Source of the DNA: an uncultured Blautia sp.
Lineage (GTDB): Bacteria; Bacillota; Clostridia; Lachnospirales; Lachnospiraceae
Reading direction: 5' to 3'
DNA: 64,000 nucleotides
Assembly (NCBI GenBank): GCA_934364795.1
Contig: CAKRMK010000004.1
Span: forward strand, 62,001-126,000
Shown here: piece after piece, positions 62,995 through 64,000 of the stretch
How the letters are laid out: every line of letters begins with the position of its first letter
How positions within the stretch are numbered: position 1 is the first letter of the stretch
Program-made: the position numbers and the translations under genes
Notes under the pieces: generated by a model
The model's database searches: none
What the model saw: only the letters and a program-made list of their open reading frames with translations
What the model was told of the DNA's origin: nothing

Positions 62995-63064
62995 TTAACG
63001 AATTGTTTCCTTGACAAATATTTGAATTAGTGCATTAAGGAATCGTCATTAACAAATATATGAA
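62995..63064. repeat. Two imperfect direct repeats of about 30 bp
   Basis: TTAACGAATTGT..TTGACAAATATTTGAA (62995-63026) and TTAAGGAATCGT..TTAACAAATATATGAA (63035-63064), 8 bp apart, upstream of the integrase. They may be arm-type integrase sites or an operator. The rest of 62905-63082 is AT-rich with no gene. Confidence 0.45.
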
Positions 63065-63082
63065 CAATTTATCAAAAGCTTT

Positions 63083-64000
63083 TTATGCTCCTATGTCATA
63101 TTGAAATTCTTCATATATAAAGCAACGCATTTTTTCATATAATGCTGCGGTATCTATTTCGATATCTTCAATCCCCGTATCTTGTGCTTTCACAACATTT
63201 TCAAGCCGGTTGCTATAATTGGACGCAAACACTGGATATTTCAAAAAAATATTCAGAGCAACAGGCTCCAGTTCCTCTCCCACTTTCAGACGTAACAATT
63301 GAATGCCATCGAATATCTGTATCCAGATATAACTGTGGCAGCATGGTTAATTCCGTTTGCTTCTGCTTCGACATCAGTGGGTTTGCGCGTTTCCCTTCAA
63401 TCAGTTTCTGATAATTGGCATAAATCTGTGGACACTGTTCTTTTAACAGAAAAGGAATGTTTGGATAAGCGATTTTCAGCTTCATGTTTAATGCCCAGTA
63501 TCCTGTTAATTTCAGATCAATTGGATTAACATACACATGATTAACAGAATCAATATCAATGATGCATCCGTGAATGCGTCCTTCTCCTCCTATTTTTTGA
63601 ATGGCGCCAGCAATTTTTTTCTGAAAGGCAGTATATTTATTTATAGGAGCTTTGATTGTTGCAATCATCTGATCCATATGCTCATAATAATACTGGATGT
63701 CCTTATGTTCCAGCCTTTTCAATGTTCCTCCATGCAGGAAAGGCTGGTAATTTACGGCATCACAGCTTTCAATAAAGGAATCTGCCTCATCAATCATAAG
63801 GAGGAGGTATGAGATTGGCTGGCTTTCGTCACGCAGCCGGTTTTTAATACTCCTTGCCAGGGCATTCCAGTCTTCCGTAATATCCTTTTCTTTCAGGATC
63901 TTTTCGTCAACCAACGCTTCGGAAACTGCCTTTGCTGTCGCGCGGTAGTCTTTTTCCCGTGCATCAACGATAATTGCACGGTCACCGTTTTCATTTTTGT
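63083..64000 (-). pseudogene. Broken gene: ATPase-like N-terminal fragment fused to an unknown domain, frameshifted
   Basis: The frame enters from beyond the right edge. DRAIIVDAREKDYRATAKAVSEALVDEKIL and YLLLMIDEADSFIESCDAVNYQPF look like the Walker B region of an AAA-type ATPase. At about 63745 it changes to LHGGTLKRLEHKDIQYYYEHMDQ, IKAPINKYTAFQKKIAGAIQKIGG and CIIDIDSVNHVYVNPIDLK, which I do not recognise as ATPase. Near 63315 the frame breaks after LYLDTDI and resumes as DGIQLLRLKVGEELEPVALNIFLKYPVF with one surplus base. It looks like a chimera of two genes plus a frameshift. The start lies outside the window. Confidence 0.55.

Larger units (their letters stand above)
61777..64000. mobile_element. 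Left end of an integrative element (extends past the window)
   Basis: The region begins with an integrase that abuts the housekeeping gene rex, is visibly more AT-rich than its neighbours and holds a broken ATPase-like gene. Its right end is outside the window. No tRNA or recognisable attachment duplication can be shown here. Confidence 0.6.

Noticed and set aside
1-64000. tRNA, rRNA or CRISPR arrays
   Set aside because: No cloverleaf with a CCA end, conserved rRNA segment or regularly spaced repeats was found when reading the intergenic regions by eye; a covariance search would be needed to exclude small RNAs.

Overview
The window looks like a chromosomal segment of a spore-forming, gut-type Lachnospiraceae (Blautia-like), judged from gene content rather than any search. 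It carries an alpha/beta small acid-soluble spore protein, YqfC/YqfD sporulation proteins, SpoIIIE/FtsK, TepA, Rex, NfnAB, EutS/EutP-type microcompartment genes, a FucO-type lactaldehyde reductase, many MATE exporters, TTG starts with strong AGGAGG sites and moderately low GC. No rRNA, tRNA or CRISPR array was seen.

Layout. 0-5.8 kb: a MATE exporter with a trailing MerR regulator and a 19-bp-spacer MerR promoter, a spore protein, a GntR(YtrA)-ABC operon, a MATE remnant and dinB. 5.8-12.1 kb: a three-gene minus-strand operon of a PAS-rich hybrid histidine kinase, a DHHA1-like/PGDYG protein and a TIR-transmembrane-beta-propeller protein that is split by a frameshift; this is the best candidate for an undescribed system. 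12.3-17.3 kb: a dicarboxylate/amino-acid symporter, fucO with a Rex-type operator, a TetR regulator and galK. 17.3-28.7 kb: a frameshifted BvgS-like hybrid kinase, three MATE exporters, an ABC exporter remnant and a microcompartment satellite operon (two EutS/PduU shell proteins, EutP GTPase, hybrid kinase). 28.7-36.5 kb: an M14-like protein lacking its catalytic residues, a large surface protein, proline genes proB and proA with a DUF896 gene and a folate cyclo-ligase, and a DUF3048 lipoprotein. 36.5-47.8 kb: ybeY and phoH, separated from yqfC-yqfD by a DUF362 gene and GGDEF/V4R genes, then dus, mscL with a zinc-ribbon tail, an aminotransferase and rlmH. 47.8-61.6 kb: spoIIIE, uppP, nfnB-nfnA, tepA, yebC, a CorC-like protein, mazF, alr, nnr and rex. 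From about 61.7 kb an integrative element begins, with a tyrosine integrase and a broken ATPase-like gene running off the right edge.

Two families of short intergenic palindromic repeats are scattered through the window. One is a 166-bp fold-back element (23301-23466) with perfect 19-bp terminal inverted repeats; half-elements and fragments occur at 5848, 29626, 43611, 44627, 46728 and 58009. In two places the element supplies the stop codon of a housekeeping gene (dus and alr). The other is a hairpin unit at 23252, 45302 and 60797.

How genes may work together. The lactaldehyde reductase, its Rex-type operator, rex itself, NfnAB and the microcompartment satellite operon fit an anaerobic fermenter of deoxysugars or propanediol balancing NAD(P)H. 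The three hybrid kinases end in receiver domains, with no DNA-binding response regulator beside them. Three genes carry apparent frameshifts (TIR protein, BvgS-like kinase, ATPase-like gene), which may be real decay or sequence errors.
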